Shown here one piece after another: positions 1 to 12,800 of a DNA stretch of 64,000 nucleotides. Below the pieces are notes generated by a model, which saw nothing but the letters and a program-made list of their open reading frames with translations, did no database searches and had not been told where the DNA came from. Source of the DNA: Theristus sp. LFF4_11 (lineage: Eukaryota > Nematoda > Chromadorea > Monhysterida > Xyalidae); assembly GCA_030248135.1 (NCBI GenBank), contig JASANC010001296.1:36039-100038 (forward strand), read 5' to 3'. The position numbers and the translations under genes were made by a program. Position 1 is the stretch's first letter. Each line of letters opens with the position of its first letter.

Positions 1-3000
1 GTGAAACAGAGCATAGTGCTTCTGTTTTTCCTCCCTCTCACGTGATAACAAACTTTTCTCGCGATGAAACAGCTTTTTTCTTTTTGAATTGTTGTTCCAA
101 TACCAAACGAATGGAAAACAGAGAAGTGAAAGGCTGACAGGAAGAAGACACATGGGTATCTGATGGCTTCAAAAACTGCGTATCACTCGAATACAGCTGA
201 ACTGTTGCTTTTCCTCTGTTTTGTGCATACTTGTTTCCTTTGGTAAGAAACAGAATGAGAAAGTTCTCAACAATACAGTACGTAAACTCAAGAGTTACAG
301 AGTCCATAAGTTAACCGCTTGAAAACACAGTTTCGTTGGCTGTTTGTTTGTGCAGCACTTCCACAATGTCTTCGCTGTGGACACACCATAAATTATGTAC
401 GTTGTATGCGTCATAAAATGGTTGTCCAAACCAAAGCGACATGGAAAACAGCTAAACGCTATAAACGCTCGAAGCCTAAGACACAGAAATGCAACATTTC
501 TGCGAAATATTCATTTCTGGAGCAATAAAAATACACGAGCAGAAGTTTGACGCCATGTTGCGTGTGGCAAAATAAGCGCACGAAAACCACAATGTACATA
601 CAATGCCGCTTTATGGAGTCATTTGTTTCTGTGTTGAATATGAATGGTTCAGAATGGAAGCATGGCATGGTACAAATGTGGTACGCACAACGATACCCAT
701 CACACCACTATACTGCAGAGTGCATCAGAAAAAGTCTCCGAGCGGGCGACGCAAATGGTGGAAAATTTCTACAACACCAGCCAGCCCGCCATTATACCAC
801 ACACACGTAAAGTTGGCGGCAAATATTTTGCGGTCGCGATTTTCGCGCACAACACAACGAGTTTGGCACAAACGCCGATGGCGCCTTCTGCCATGGGTGT
901 GTCCCTGAAGAATTCACTCAAGCGTGCCACGATACGGCTGGGGATAGGCGTGACAAGACGATTGGCGGGTGCGCAAAGGCCGGCGACAGGAGAAGGGCGA
1001 TGGCATTGAGGAGACGGCAGCGTCATTTCAGGTGGCACTGTGAGTAGCAATTTGCTGTGGGTAATTTTTTGTATGGAGATAACATTTTGGCCTACTGTTT
1101 AGGCAACAATTTAACGTCTAAAATTTGTTCGCAAAAATTGAGTGTTATTATCGATATACCACAACACTTGGTTGCGAAACTTACTTTTCAGCACTTTTCG
1201 GGTATTATCGTTACAGGAAGACCGCGTGCACAAAAGTTTCACGCGTTGGGGAAAAGCCGGACACCAAACCAGACGCATGACGTCATCCGACGTCTTTCGT
1301 CAGCTACCGTAACCCAAATTTGAATTCCCGCGGATTCTTGAAACGTTTTTCCTATCCCTGTGTGCAAAGGCATAGAGAACCGGAACCAAAATGAAAGATA
1401 ATACGTAGCAGAAACTTTTGCGTTCAAATATTGACGTTCCCTAAAATGTTACCAGATTCAAAGGTATGCCGCCAAATCCTTCCTTTGTTATTTTCAAAAT
1501 TCGAAGGAGTGTAAGAACTCAGCGAAACAGTCACACATAATTTATTCTGGAGTCTGATGCCGATTTTGAGCCAACACAAGCGCAGAAGCGTCCGAGACAT
1601 GATAATCAAGTGTAGATGCAAACGCGTTGCACCGTAAACCCTTGGCTGTGGTAAACGCGTGGTTACAAGTTGCATCTTTCAAAGAGCTCTAATGTTTAAT
1701 TTTTTGAAACCTACAAAATGTTCCCATTTCCCATTGTGTAGTTAAGTGCATTTTTGAAGCTGAATCATAGAAAACCGTTGTTTTCAAATACGTATACTGT
1801 TTACATCACGTACACAGTACCTATTATGTACGTTATCTAGCACTTGTACAATATGAGAATTGACGATATAGCTTCTGAACGTATTTTTATCGCGATTTTA
1901 CACATTCAGAATACTCAGACGGACATAAAAACAGACGTCACTTGCAAAAATGATGAATGAATTTTGGGTTTCAGCAAACTTTTTTCTTGCATGGTGCCAT
2001 GGGATAGAAGTACACAAAATGTACCTTTACCAAGCTAGGTCTCAAACGTCACCGGGGATAATGTGAATGAAAAAAACTAAACAAAAAGTCACTGAACTGT
2101 GTCATCAAATCTCAACCACTGTGAGAAATGTTCATGTGACACTCGAAAAATATCAAAATGTGTTTTTAATGAAGTTGGTTTTTATTGTGGCGTGCAAGCG
2201 TTACTGACATTTCAGAGCTGCATAAAGACACCGGTGAAAGGCAAAGTGTTGAATTTACCGTTTCAAAAGAAATTGCAGCTTTGAACAGGAACTTACACAA
2301 AAAGACCGCCTACGAATAATCAAGGTCAAAACTCAGAGAATACAAAGTGTACAAATAGAAACTAAAAAGACATTGTGCTGTGCAATGTTAGCATCGTGGG
2401 TGCAACGAACAACACAGACCCATACTCTTGATTGCGTGCCTGCGAACGGAACAACACGCAATGCGCATGGAGGCACATAATGTGCATGTAAACTTTGGAA
2501 ACATTTTATGAAATTGACAGCCAAGCACTCGTTAGGCCAAATCTGCAACGACAGATACATACTAAAAGACAATTGCGCTAAAATTTGATTTGACCATAAA
2601 ATCAAGCAGGCATGTTGAATAGCAAAAAGCGAAATTCAATCCCAGAACAGAAGACCATGAAGCACTTGAATTGCACCGAAAGTTACTGCAAATATAATCA
2701 AGCACACCACTCTAGTACACGCACGCTAAATAAAAATGTCCGAAGTGGTATGTCCGGTGTCCTGTCCGTCAGGGTGTCCTGTCTGACGTCATGACCCGCG
2801 CGGTGTCTTAGAACTAAAAGTACAGTGACCCATCCGCAGTGAGTAGAGACACCACCCCCGGATTTTTATGTATGATCTGTTATTTTGGTGCCGAGCCGAG
2901 ACTCAATGCGCGCATAGATAGATAGGTAAACAGTTTCATGCATGACGTGGGAATTCAAAAATCATGTCCATTCGCGAGCGAAGCGGAGCGGAGCGGACAG

Positions 3001-3550
3001 CGGATGCGACATAATATGGCCCGTCGGTCGCTCGCGCTAAAATTCCAAACTTTCTGTGCCTCGCATTGTGAACATAAAAGGAGCTGAGAATTTTTTCTCC
3101 TGCACACAGGTAGACAATCCACAGATACGCTGTGTGCAGCAGAAATTTTTTCGTGGTGATCTTCTACACACACTGTGTACGCAAAACATCGATTCTGAAT
3201 AAGCTGTTTCTTATTCTTCTATACCCCTTTTTTTTCGACCATGTCATAAAATGTGTTCGCAGTTTCAGTGATATAAAGAAAATTCTGACTGTTACGATAA
3301 AAACATTTCCTAGGGTAAAAGTCTTCGGGATTTTTAAATTTCACATTCATTTTTTTCTCTGATGCTTCCCAAGGCTTCAATTTTGCCTGTTTACACAAAA
3401 TTACGAAAAAAACCTGTATTTGCGATTTTTGCGCATGAAACAAACCGTTATTTGACAAAACAACAAGTTTCCGGGGGTAACCAACAACGGAGAATTTGAA
3501 TTTGACGTTTATTTTTTGAAAAAACTAAAGGAATTGCAGTTAAATAACTA
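1..3550. other. Intergenic spacer, no supported gene
   Basis: AT-rich sequence with no ORF that has splice context or a recognisable domain. A GC-richer patch at about 690-1030 is open in overlapping frames on both strands (up to 121 codons), but it shows no motif. A short hairpin lies at about 3091-3150, with CTGCACACAG facing CTGTGTGCAG. The segment 2960-3040 is purine-rich with GAGCGAAGCGGAGCGG-like repeats. Confidence 0.5.
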
Positions 3551-4388
3551 AAATCGTGACGATTTAGGGCGAATCGGCCGTGGAAATTGGCGAAATCAGT
3601 CCATAAACGAAAAACAAGAAAAGGGTGTTTTCCAGGGTAATTCAATGCGCTGATCACAGATTTTGGGTTAGTTTTTTATGTGAGCAACTCTAGATGCTGA
3701 ATCGTGACGATTTCGGGCGAATCGGCCGTGGAAATCGGCGAAAACGGTCCAGAAACGAAAAACAAGAAAAGGGTGTTTTCCAGGGTAATTCAATGCGCTG
3801 ATCACGGATTTTGGGTTAGTTTTCTTACGTGAGCAACTCTAGATGCTGAATCGCGACGATTTCGGGCGAATCGGCGGTGGGAATTGGCGAAATCGGTCCA
3901 TAAACGAAAAACAAGAAAAGGGTGTTTTCCAGGGTAATTCAATGCGCTGATCACGGATTTTGGATTAATTTTTTATGTGAGCAATTCTAGGTACTGAATC
4001 TTAACGATTTCAAGCGAATCGGCCGTGGAAATTGGCGAAATCGGTCCAGAAATGAAAAACAAAAAAACGTTGTTTTCCATAGTAATTCAATGCGCTGATC
4101 ACGGATTCTGGGTTAGTTTTCTTATGTGAGCAATTCTAGGTACTGAATCGTGACGATTTCTGGCGAATCGGCCGTAGAATTTAGCGATACCGGTCCAGAA
4201 ATGAAAAACAAGAAAACGGTGTTTTCCATGGTAATTCATTGCGCCAATCACAACTTTTGGGTCAGTTTTCTTGTGTGAGCAATTCTAGGTACTGAATCGT
4301 GACGATTTTGGGCAAATCGGCCGTAGAAATAGCATAGGCGAAATCGGCCTAAAAAACGAAAAATGAAAAACCTGAGTTTTCCGGGGTT
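3551..4388 (+). repeat. 149-bp tandem repeat (satellite-like), about 5.6 units
   Basis: The segment GACGATTTCGGGCGAATCGG recurs at about 3557, 3706, 3856, 4003, 4152 and 4302, giving periods of 147-150 bases. Each unit also carries the block GGGTGTTTTCCAGGGTAATT and a TGCGCTGATCACGG block. Units 1-3 are nearly identical and units 4-6 drift progressively, so the array decays towards its right end, next to the foldback element. There is no coding potential. The period is close to nucleosome-core length, as in many satellites, but that link is inference. Confidence 0.93.
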
Positions 4389-4456
4389 TAGAAGAATGTG
4401 TGACCAACGAATTGTGATTTTGGTCCGACCTTCGGGGCTTATGTAAAAGTCAGAAT

Positions 4457-5455
4457 ATTATCTAAAAATGCGGGAGACGCATATAAAAGGAGGAATATGG
4501 CCTTGTGTAAGCAGTGAAAGACTTGGCTCGACAACGCTTTTCAAGTCTCTGATGTGGTACACACGGATACAAGTACATAAGAGTCATATTTTTGCGCCGC
4601 GTTTGTTTGTTTTTTGAAGCACGCCCCCCACCGGTAGGATTGGGGAATGGACGGCTCACCATCCCGTGGAACCAATACCCTCGCCACGTGAGGGGGACAG
4701 CCTCTAAGCCCCGCTCTGTCCTGGGGGCACCAGTGATCTTAGCCCGATTTCGGTTTCGGTGGCCTGCGGTCGCTATATCCCCGGAGGGCAGGGAATCCGA
4801 AAGTTTTCGTTTTCGTTTTCGTTTTGCTGAAAAGCGTAAAGCGTAAGTTATTTTTTAATTGTCCTCTTCGATTAAATCTAAAATCACGCCATGTGCGAAA
4901 TTCTGTAAATTCTGTGCAAAAACAGAAAAATCAGAGATTGCAAAACATTGTTGCATGTAGCTTTTTCGTTGTTGTTAACGTACGCACCGCTGTGTACACA
5001 CCAGCACCAGTGACAAAAAGGAGTTGTCTTCCGTTGATTTTCACCTTTTTTACCGGTGTCATCTTCAACTAGTGTGGCAGTATAAACCGTCTGTCCCGTG
5101 AGTCATTGCCTTTGCCACAGGAGACCTTGCGTTCCGCAATGCTTCTGCGATACAATTTGTCCTGGACAACCAGTGTCAGCGAGCTAAAGTCTGATTGTTA
5201 TTTTAGCAGTTTTAGTGGTCGCTAAATGCCCGAAATCCGCAAATGTGAAAGTTTCATTTGTCTACAATACAAAGTACGAGGGTTGCCATGTGCAACCGAA
5301 ATCATAAATAAACGGCGCAAAAATATGGCTCTTATGTACTTGTATCCGTGTGTACCACATCAGAGACTTGAAAAGCGTTGTCGAGCCAAGTCTTTCACTG
5401 CTTACACAAGGCCATATTCCTCCTTTTATATGCGTCTCCCGCATTTTTAGATAAT
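4457..5455. mobile_element. Foldback-type element with about 145-bp terminal inverted repeats
   Basis: Bases 4457-4601 are the near-perfect reverse complement of 5311-5455; the outer ends read ATTATCTAAAAATGCGGGAG on both sides. The 709-base interior has no transposase ORF. It holds a GC-rich stretch (4618-4800) and a TTTCGTTTTCGTTTTCG run. Long arms around a non-coding core fit a non-autonomous foldback or MULE-like element. The right end abuts a second dispersed repeat (5456-5540), so the element may have inserted at its edge. Confidence 0.85.
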
Positions 5456-5540
5456 GGTAAAGTGATCCGAAGTCCCTAAATAGGGCCGGGTCATTTAGGC
5501 GATTTTGAACTGCCATACAAAGATTGAAACTGGTTTTCTT
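5456..5540 (-). repeat. Dispersed 85-bp repeat, copy 1
   Basis: Read on the minus strand this matches 50536-50623. Shared blocks include AGAAAAC.AGTTTCAATCT, TGACCCGGCC and CGGATCACTTTACC. It sits directly against the right end of the foldback element. Its nature is unknown; it is probably a fragment of a transposon end. Confidence 0.7.
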
Positions 5541-6897
5541 TCACGTCTGCAAACGCATTTGAGTCGCAGAACCTCAAAAATTGGTAATAGCTACGTTAAG
5601 TTAAGTTAAGTTAAGTTAAGGTAAGTAAAGTTCCGGGACAAAACACCCCAGCGGACAGGATAGCGAACGTCACTTCTGACCTTTTTGCGTATGCGTCACG
5701 TCAGTTGGCCATTCATGTAGAACAGGAGATAACTTACAAATTTGTTTGCAACAAATGACAAATGACAAATGACAACTCTCAAGAAACCAACGGTAAATGT
5801 CATCACGAATTCATAGATATTTAACTCGCATTTTGAACTGGGAAAATAGATTCCGCACTGCTGTTGTTGCTTCAATCGCCATCTCATGCCCGAAGACAAA
5901 GATGAAGTACCAGGTTTTTGCGCCTTTAGGGCCATAAGTTTGCAATGATCGACAAGAAGAGGCTGTTAAAAAGTCATCGTTCTCGGGTTCTGGATTTGAA
6001 TCCAAGAAAACGCGGAAACAAACGCCACAAAACCCATACCCGTAACTGCACTTCAACAATTCCAAGCATACGCGCAGTTCCACCTCGAAGACTTGTGCAA
6101 CTCCACTGACACTCTCTGCGGCACAAATCAAATTCAATATTCCGTCATTCCTGGGTTTTTCGTTTTACTGTACCGCGATCAGAAAATGAGAAAGAGACAG
6201 CGGAGACAACAAATGCAATAAAAGTGTCGCGGTCAGACTGAAGTAAAACGAACAATATGCACATCTGGCACAAAAAAATATATAAATTTTTGTTTTCACT
6301 CTCTGAACCCACACGTGGTTCTCTGCGGGTTCTTTTTTTGTTTTATGATGAATGCGAGCGCGCCAGCAAACATCTGCGCGCGGCACATTGTTCAGTCTCA
6401 GTTTATCAACTAACGAGCACCCCATTATGCCGGTTGCGGCTACAAATTGGCTTTCATTTTCACTTTAGCTTTGCTTCGTGAAAGTTTTGCTTTAAACTCA
6501 AGATGTTCAATCATTTTTGCTAAGTTTTTCTCGCGGTTCCGAAGACGAGCCCCTTCTCGTTCGTCAAAAGTACTTCATTTTTTTTATTTTCAAAAACACA
6601 AAAAAACGGAAACAACACCCACATTGGACACGAAGAAGGTAAACGGAAAGCACCGGTATTGCGTTATTGGTTTTTTGTGACAAAATGTGATAAAACCACA
6701 TATAATTGATTGTGAGGTAACATTACACAAGAGACAGAGTACACATGTATATAGACATCTGGCTTTCATTTCCAATAGATGAGAATTTTTTTGGTTGTTC
6801 ACTTTAACAAAAGTCGGGAAAGAAATAATATGGCAGTGTATCACAAAACCCAATCAGCGAAAGGAAAAAACCAGAAAAAAAGTTTGCCAACAACGTG
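5541..6897. other. Intergenic spacer downstream of contactin
   Basis: No supported gene. It contains a GTTAA microsatellite at about 5592-5625 and three copies of ACAAATG near 5752-5774. It probably includes the contactin 3' UTR just below 6898. I see no other structure. Confidence 0.5.
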
Positions 6898-9800
6898 CTA
6901 CCGAACGTTTGGATATGAGCGATCGGCCAACAGCAAGTGACACAACACGCAAATGCAACCGATCAAGCAGCCGTTTGCCGAATACGGCGGCCTCCGCAAA
7001 GCCGTGGACGTGCCGGAATGTCTGGACTGTCGATGCGAGACGATTCGGTCGCCGAATCGAAACTCGAGCGACTCCGACCAAGGACCGAGGTCGGTGTCCG
7101 TGTGCCGGACGGCCAGTTGGATGCGGTAAAAGTTCATAAAGCTGAGGCCGGTCAAGCGCACCTGTTGCTCCACCCTGGCCGGCCGCGCGCGCACGAACGC
7201 GCGTTGCGGGCGTACGGCGGTCTCGCCGTGGTAGATGTGCAGCTGCAAATACAGGGTGATCAAAGAAAACGGCGCAATTTTTTTTCAAACGCTTCCGGTC
7301 TCGCGACTGCATCAATGTGTGAAGCTGAAAATTATAATTGATCACCCTGGTAGTTGCTGGGAACGATGCAAACCAGACGAAGCACGGAGGCGCAAACAAT
7401 AGGAAGATATTGAAAAATTACAAAACGTTTTTTCATCAGCGCACCTCATAGCCAGTGAACAGCCGCATCGAGCCACGATTCGCGTCATCTGCTGCCACGA
7501 CCGACCAAGACAACAGAACTGCGTCTGCCTCGAACTCGGCGCTGATGTCGACCACTTTCAATACCGACACTGCACAAAAACAACTGTCGTGCATGTGAAA
7601 GATTTTGAAAACCACAAAAATTCAACTGAAAATTCAAAAACATTATGTGAAACGTTTATATTCGCTGACCTTCCTTCAGAGTGCGAACGAGATGCTCATC
7701 ACTCGGTACGCTTTGTCTTCCGTTGGCAGTGACTGCAAACAGGCTGCATCGATAAATTGTGTCCGCCTTCAGGCCACCGACAATGCGCGTCTGTTGAATT
7801 GGAATGATCGCGAACCAATGCTGCACCGTGGGCGCTGTGTCGCTGTCGCATTGCATCTGCACGAACAATATGCGTTTGTGTGGCAGTCAGAATGTCGCGG
7901 AATGTCTGTCGTCACCGCTCGTGGCCTGGTGGTAGTGTGTTAGACTACAGTCTGTGCGCTCGGGCGATCGAGCCCCGCCGAGGGGTGCATGGGCACTTAA
8001 CAACAGAGAAAACTCGACAATGGGCGCCCTACTCGACGGCGTTCTGTACGCTTCTCTGGGTTAGAGCCCTGGCTAAAAGCATCGCCTAAAAATCCCAACA
8101 ACAGCAACAACAACAAAAAACTAACATCTTCAAAACTCTGAATGGCGATTTTCATAATCACAATTAGTGAAAAACCAGTCCACATGAAACACTCACGAGT
8201 ACGGTGTTCACATCGCTGCAGTGACCAATCTGATTCACAGCACGTTCCCAAGTCACGTTGACGGAAGTGGAATTCACCGGCGTCAGTGCACGGATCGATG
8301 GCACCACTGTGGGCGCTAGAAATGTTCCAGGTTTGGTTGGTTATTCGAAGCAGATTCATTTGATTGACAATGTGTTCGTAATATTTCTTTAGATCTCACT
8401 CCCCACCTGCATTTCCAGTAACGACGGTTGCAATACGACTAGCTGGTCCATTCCCATAGCCGTTATAGGCTCGTAGCAACACCCTGTAGAGAACGCAATG
8501 CGCTTGTCCATCAACCGGTCTGCCCGTTCGGATCGTATAGGACGTCTGACTAGGATCAGTGATCGGCACCAGTGTTTGAGTGTTCATCGATTCGTTCTCG
8601 CTCGTTGCATTTAGTGACGTCCATTCCAGTTTGTATCCGAGCGTCTTGTCGGCCCAATCGCGTTGCGGTATTCGCTGAAAACCAGTTTATTCACAAACAG
8701 TACATGTTCTCATGCTCTCGAGAGATATACGCCAACAAACACGGGCAACCTTTTCTGTTTATCATAAAACTTTTAAAATATATTATTGTGGATTTATTCA
8801 AACGTGTCCTGACTAAAATGACGTCATTTGCTTTAAAAACGCCCGTTTATCAAAGTACAGGCACTAAAATGTCAGTTTGATGTGACTGATTCGACATTCA
8901 CCATTTGTTTACGGGAAGAAACCGGCCAAACGGAAAGTCTGGTTTGCTGTGAACGGCAAGCGCATGTTTGGCGGCACATGACGTCATTTCAGTGGGACAC
9001 GTTTAAAAAAATATGTCATACCTTCCACGTCACCAGTATTTCGCCCGGATTTCTGGTGTCAACCGAGACGAGCTCAGGCGCATGCACGGGCGCCGCCGCC
9101 AACGTTGTCAGCCAGTCTGACGGAAGACTCGGTGCGCCCCAGTGGGGCGTTTCGTCGCGCGCGGACACTCGCACCCGAAACGTACTATAAGCGGAGAGAC
9201 CCGTTTGCCTGCGGTCGATCACCATACGAACGGTGCTGTTGAACTCTGAATGGGTGAAACAGTGCGTTTTACCTAATTAGAAATCAGGTGCTTTTATCAA
9301 AGAATCTGATGCAATACATGTAACTGTGCACACTGGTGTGTCGTATGACTTTCTGGAACGAATAAACCCATCTACACCGACCAGCCAGTGTCGCCCAAGT
9401 CTCGTTGTCCGACCGTTGCATCTCGATGCGATACCCAGCGACCGGGCGGTTTGCGTCCGCTGGCGACAGCATCCACGTCAACGAGACGCTGTCGTGACCG
9501 GTGACCTAGAAAAAAAGGCTGTTCATCGGAGTTGCAGGTTTTTTATATTTCCCATCCCCACACCATTCTACAGAACCATGAAAAATTCTCAATTCAAAAA
9601 CGTGTAGAGTTTTCCCCACTGATTTCTTTGGATTCAAAAGCTACCATGTTGCAGATAGGGTTTGTTTCCATCCATTCCATTTCATTTCGCGACAAAGCAG
9701 GACACTCCGATAAAACTGTATGAACAGCATGTAGTTCGGAGACGCCAATTCCAAAATATTCTCGTTTCCCAATGAGCACACACCTTCGCTCGCAAGCGAA

Positions 9801-12800
9801 TCGGCGCCAACAGTCGCCTCCGGACGTTCACAGTGACGGTCGCAGTCGCGTGCGCGCCGGGCACATCGACACGGCACATGAATATCCCGTCAACCGTGTC
9901 GTCCACATTGTTCAGTGTCAGTTTCGACTCGTGCGGCCGGTGTTCGAGCAGCGTAATGGACGGACGGTTTTGCTGAGTGCTCGATTGCAACCGCGTCAAC
10001 TGCGGCACTTCGTCGATCGGTCGGTCGTTGAACGTCCACTCGATCGCTACGTCCGGGCAGCGGCGCTCCGTACGCCAGCAGTCGAGCGCCAACTCTACGT
10101 GACACCAAAGGGTGGCGGTGGTGCCAAGTGGCAGTTGCAGTCGACGCGGCTCCGTGGAGATGTGAACAGAGAGTTGCGCTGAAAGCGGTGATTTTTTGTT
10201 GTCGGGATTTTTAGGCGATGTTTTTTAGCCAGGGCTAACCCAGAGAAGCGTATAGAACGCGGTCGAGTCCACGAGGGTGACAATGGAAAGGCCTCCAACG
10301 CGCCAAATTTGTGATACGGTCACTTTTGGACGGTAATAAATGAACAAGCATCACAAGTGTGGTCCGAGTGACGCTAAATGGGTGCATTGACTGTTCGTTA
10401 CTCGGTGGACGGCACTCAAATCATTTGTGGGTTTTGAAGAACAGCTCTACGACGAATTCTTCATAATTGATGTCCAATAAGTGTCAATCAAATTCCACCC
10501 TCTCTACCGATGACAACACTCACGCAGTACAATCAACTCGGTGTCCTTAGTGGCGGCGCCAAAGTGGTTCGCCGCCGTACACGAGTAGCGTCCGGCATCG
10601 GAAGTGATCACTGGCAGTACGCGTATGCCGAGTGCGCCTGCGGACTGGTCGGTCAACGGGGTCAGTCGACCGACGCCGGCGCTGATGATGCGGCCGTCGC
10701 GACGCCAGAGCACGCTCGGGAACGGCTCGGACTCCGGGGAGCACGAGAGGTCCTGGAAAGTTAAGAGGAGATTTGAATCATCTATCGTGATATCGTCAGT
10801 TTCGATCTTCTTCTGTTCTGCTTTGTCTTATTCGGCTGGAAAGTGTGTTGCAAGTTAGAAAGTTGACTGATTCGAAAATCGATTTGCGGCCAGTGTGCCG
10901 ACACGAACATTCAATTCGGACGGGTCTCTGGAACCAAGTTTTACATAAACGAACCCCTTCTCGTATCTAAATCACGTTTTTCACAAACGTCATAATTTCA
11001 AAAAAAACGATACCGCTTGCGAGCCGGCGACCGCGTACTGAAGCGACATCGGCGGGTGCACAGGAAACAGCGGCGACACAGCGCGCACAGCCAGGTAACC
11101 AGTGGTGATGGCGTGGCCGAACTGATTGCGCACGTGGCACTGGTAGACTCCCGTGTCGCGCCGCTGCGTGTTCGTGATCACCAGTCTGAATGCAATTGTT
11201 GCTGTTGTTGTTGGGATTTTAGGCGATGTTTTTTAGCCAGGGCTAACCCAGAGAAGCGTACAGAACGCCATTGAGTTGGGCGCCCATCGAGTTTTCTCTG
11301 TCATTAAGTGCCTATACACCCGTCGGCGGGGCTCGATGCCCCGAGCGCACAGCCAACAGTCTAACGCACTACCACCAGGCCACGAGAGTAATGCGAGACC
11401 CGAATTCGTGAGATGAAGTGCGACAACAACAACAAACCGATCAAACGCAAATGGTGAAACTGCAAAAAAAACACCCACAAAGACCAAGAAAACGCACTTG
11501 GCGCGGTCGATGTAGAATCGCCGTTGGTCGCCAGGCGGCAACAGGAGTGGAGACAACGGAACTCCGTTCAGGAACCACTCGAACTCGCCCGGTGGCTCCG
11601 ACGCGACGCCGCAGTCGAGTGTGATCGTGCCGTTCGGCGCTATCCGACCGCTGCTCAGGCCGGACTTCACTTGTGGACGAGCTGATGGAAAACTGCTTGT
11701 CGTGTGATTCGTTTTTTTGAATACGAATATGACTTTGAGTTAGAAAATGGCTTGTCGTGTGGTTCAGTTTTTGGAATACATGCTAGTTTTTGGGTCTTCG
11801 ATACAGTTTTATTGGAGTTTCCTGCTTTTTCGCGAAATAAAATGGATCGATGGATGGATGGAATACGAATAGGACTTTGAGTTGTAATGATGTTTTAGGC
11901 GCCCATTTGCGAATGTACCAAACCCACAAAGAGCACTCACAGTTGGCGTGGATCTCGATTTGCGCCATAGACGAGCCGTGCGCGTTCGACGCAATACACT
12001 GATAGGCTCCCAAATGTGCGCGAGTCAACGTGGCGATGCTGAGCACACGATTGAAACTGGTCAACTTGGTGTCGTTGGTCAACGGGGCACCGATGCGTTT
12101 CCATTCATAGTTCGGCGCTGGTCTGACATTTTCAAGCGACATTTAAAACAAGAACTTAAAAAAAAACAGGACAGAAAACTGATTTTTGAATCAAAATTTC
12201 AAAATCAAAACAAGTATTAAAATGAAGTACGGAATAAAATTTTAAAACAAAGACGAAATTTAAAACGAAAGCAGCGAATGATAACCTTCCAAACGCGAAA
12301 CACTCCAATTGAACGGCTGCACCGAGTGTCGGCTGCGCGGGCGTCAAGCGAATGAATTCATTTGGAATGGACGGTCGCACGGACTGCGGCGAGCTGTTGA
12401 CTAAAAACGAAAGAAAACTCTTTTTTTGCAAAGAGCGACAAATGTCACAAAAACCGCAGTTTACCTGAATCATTGGCGACGATCAACCTGAAGAACGGTC
12501 CATATCGCCCCGACTGCAGTTCGTTGCTGACGACGCTGCAGGAATACGTGCTCTGATCGGCAGACGTCACGTACGAGAAGTACAGCGTTCCGTCACTCGC
12601 AACGAACACGCGCTCCGTTTGGCGCACGAAATTCTTCACCGATTTATCGTACGTCCACACGAATGACATTGTGTCTGAAATGATAAGACATATATGGAAT
12701 ATTGGGATTTTCGTTCAAAAGTTTTTAAAAAAGTTTAAAAATGTTACTCACGCGGAAAGTGATCCGGCGGCAGACAGGGAATCTGTTTGCTGACGCCGGC

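Noticed and set aside
603..1050. Overlapping ORFs on both strands in a GC-richer patch
   Set aside because: Up to 121 codons, but no motif on either strand and no consistent splice sites. Possibly an exon, but unsupported.
3091..3150. microRNA precursor hairpin
   Set aside because: Perfect pairing is only about 10 bases per arm plus a U/A-rich flank; too short to support without small-RNA data.
3551..4388. CRISPR-like array
   Set aside because: Units are contiguous 149-bp repeats without unique spacers, in a eukaryotic genome.
5592..5625. Telomere-like GTTAA repeat
   Set aside because: Only about five units and not a known telomere motif; an ordinary microsatellite.
9772..10182. 136-codon plus-strand ORF
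   Set aside because: Antisense to the contactin Ig6 exon, whose minus frame has clear Ig signatures and phased splice sites.
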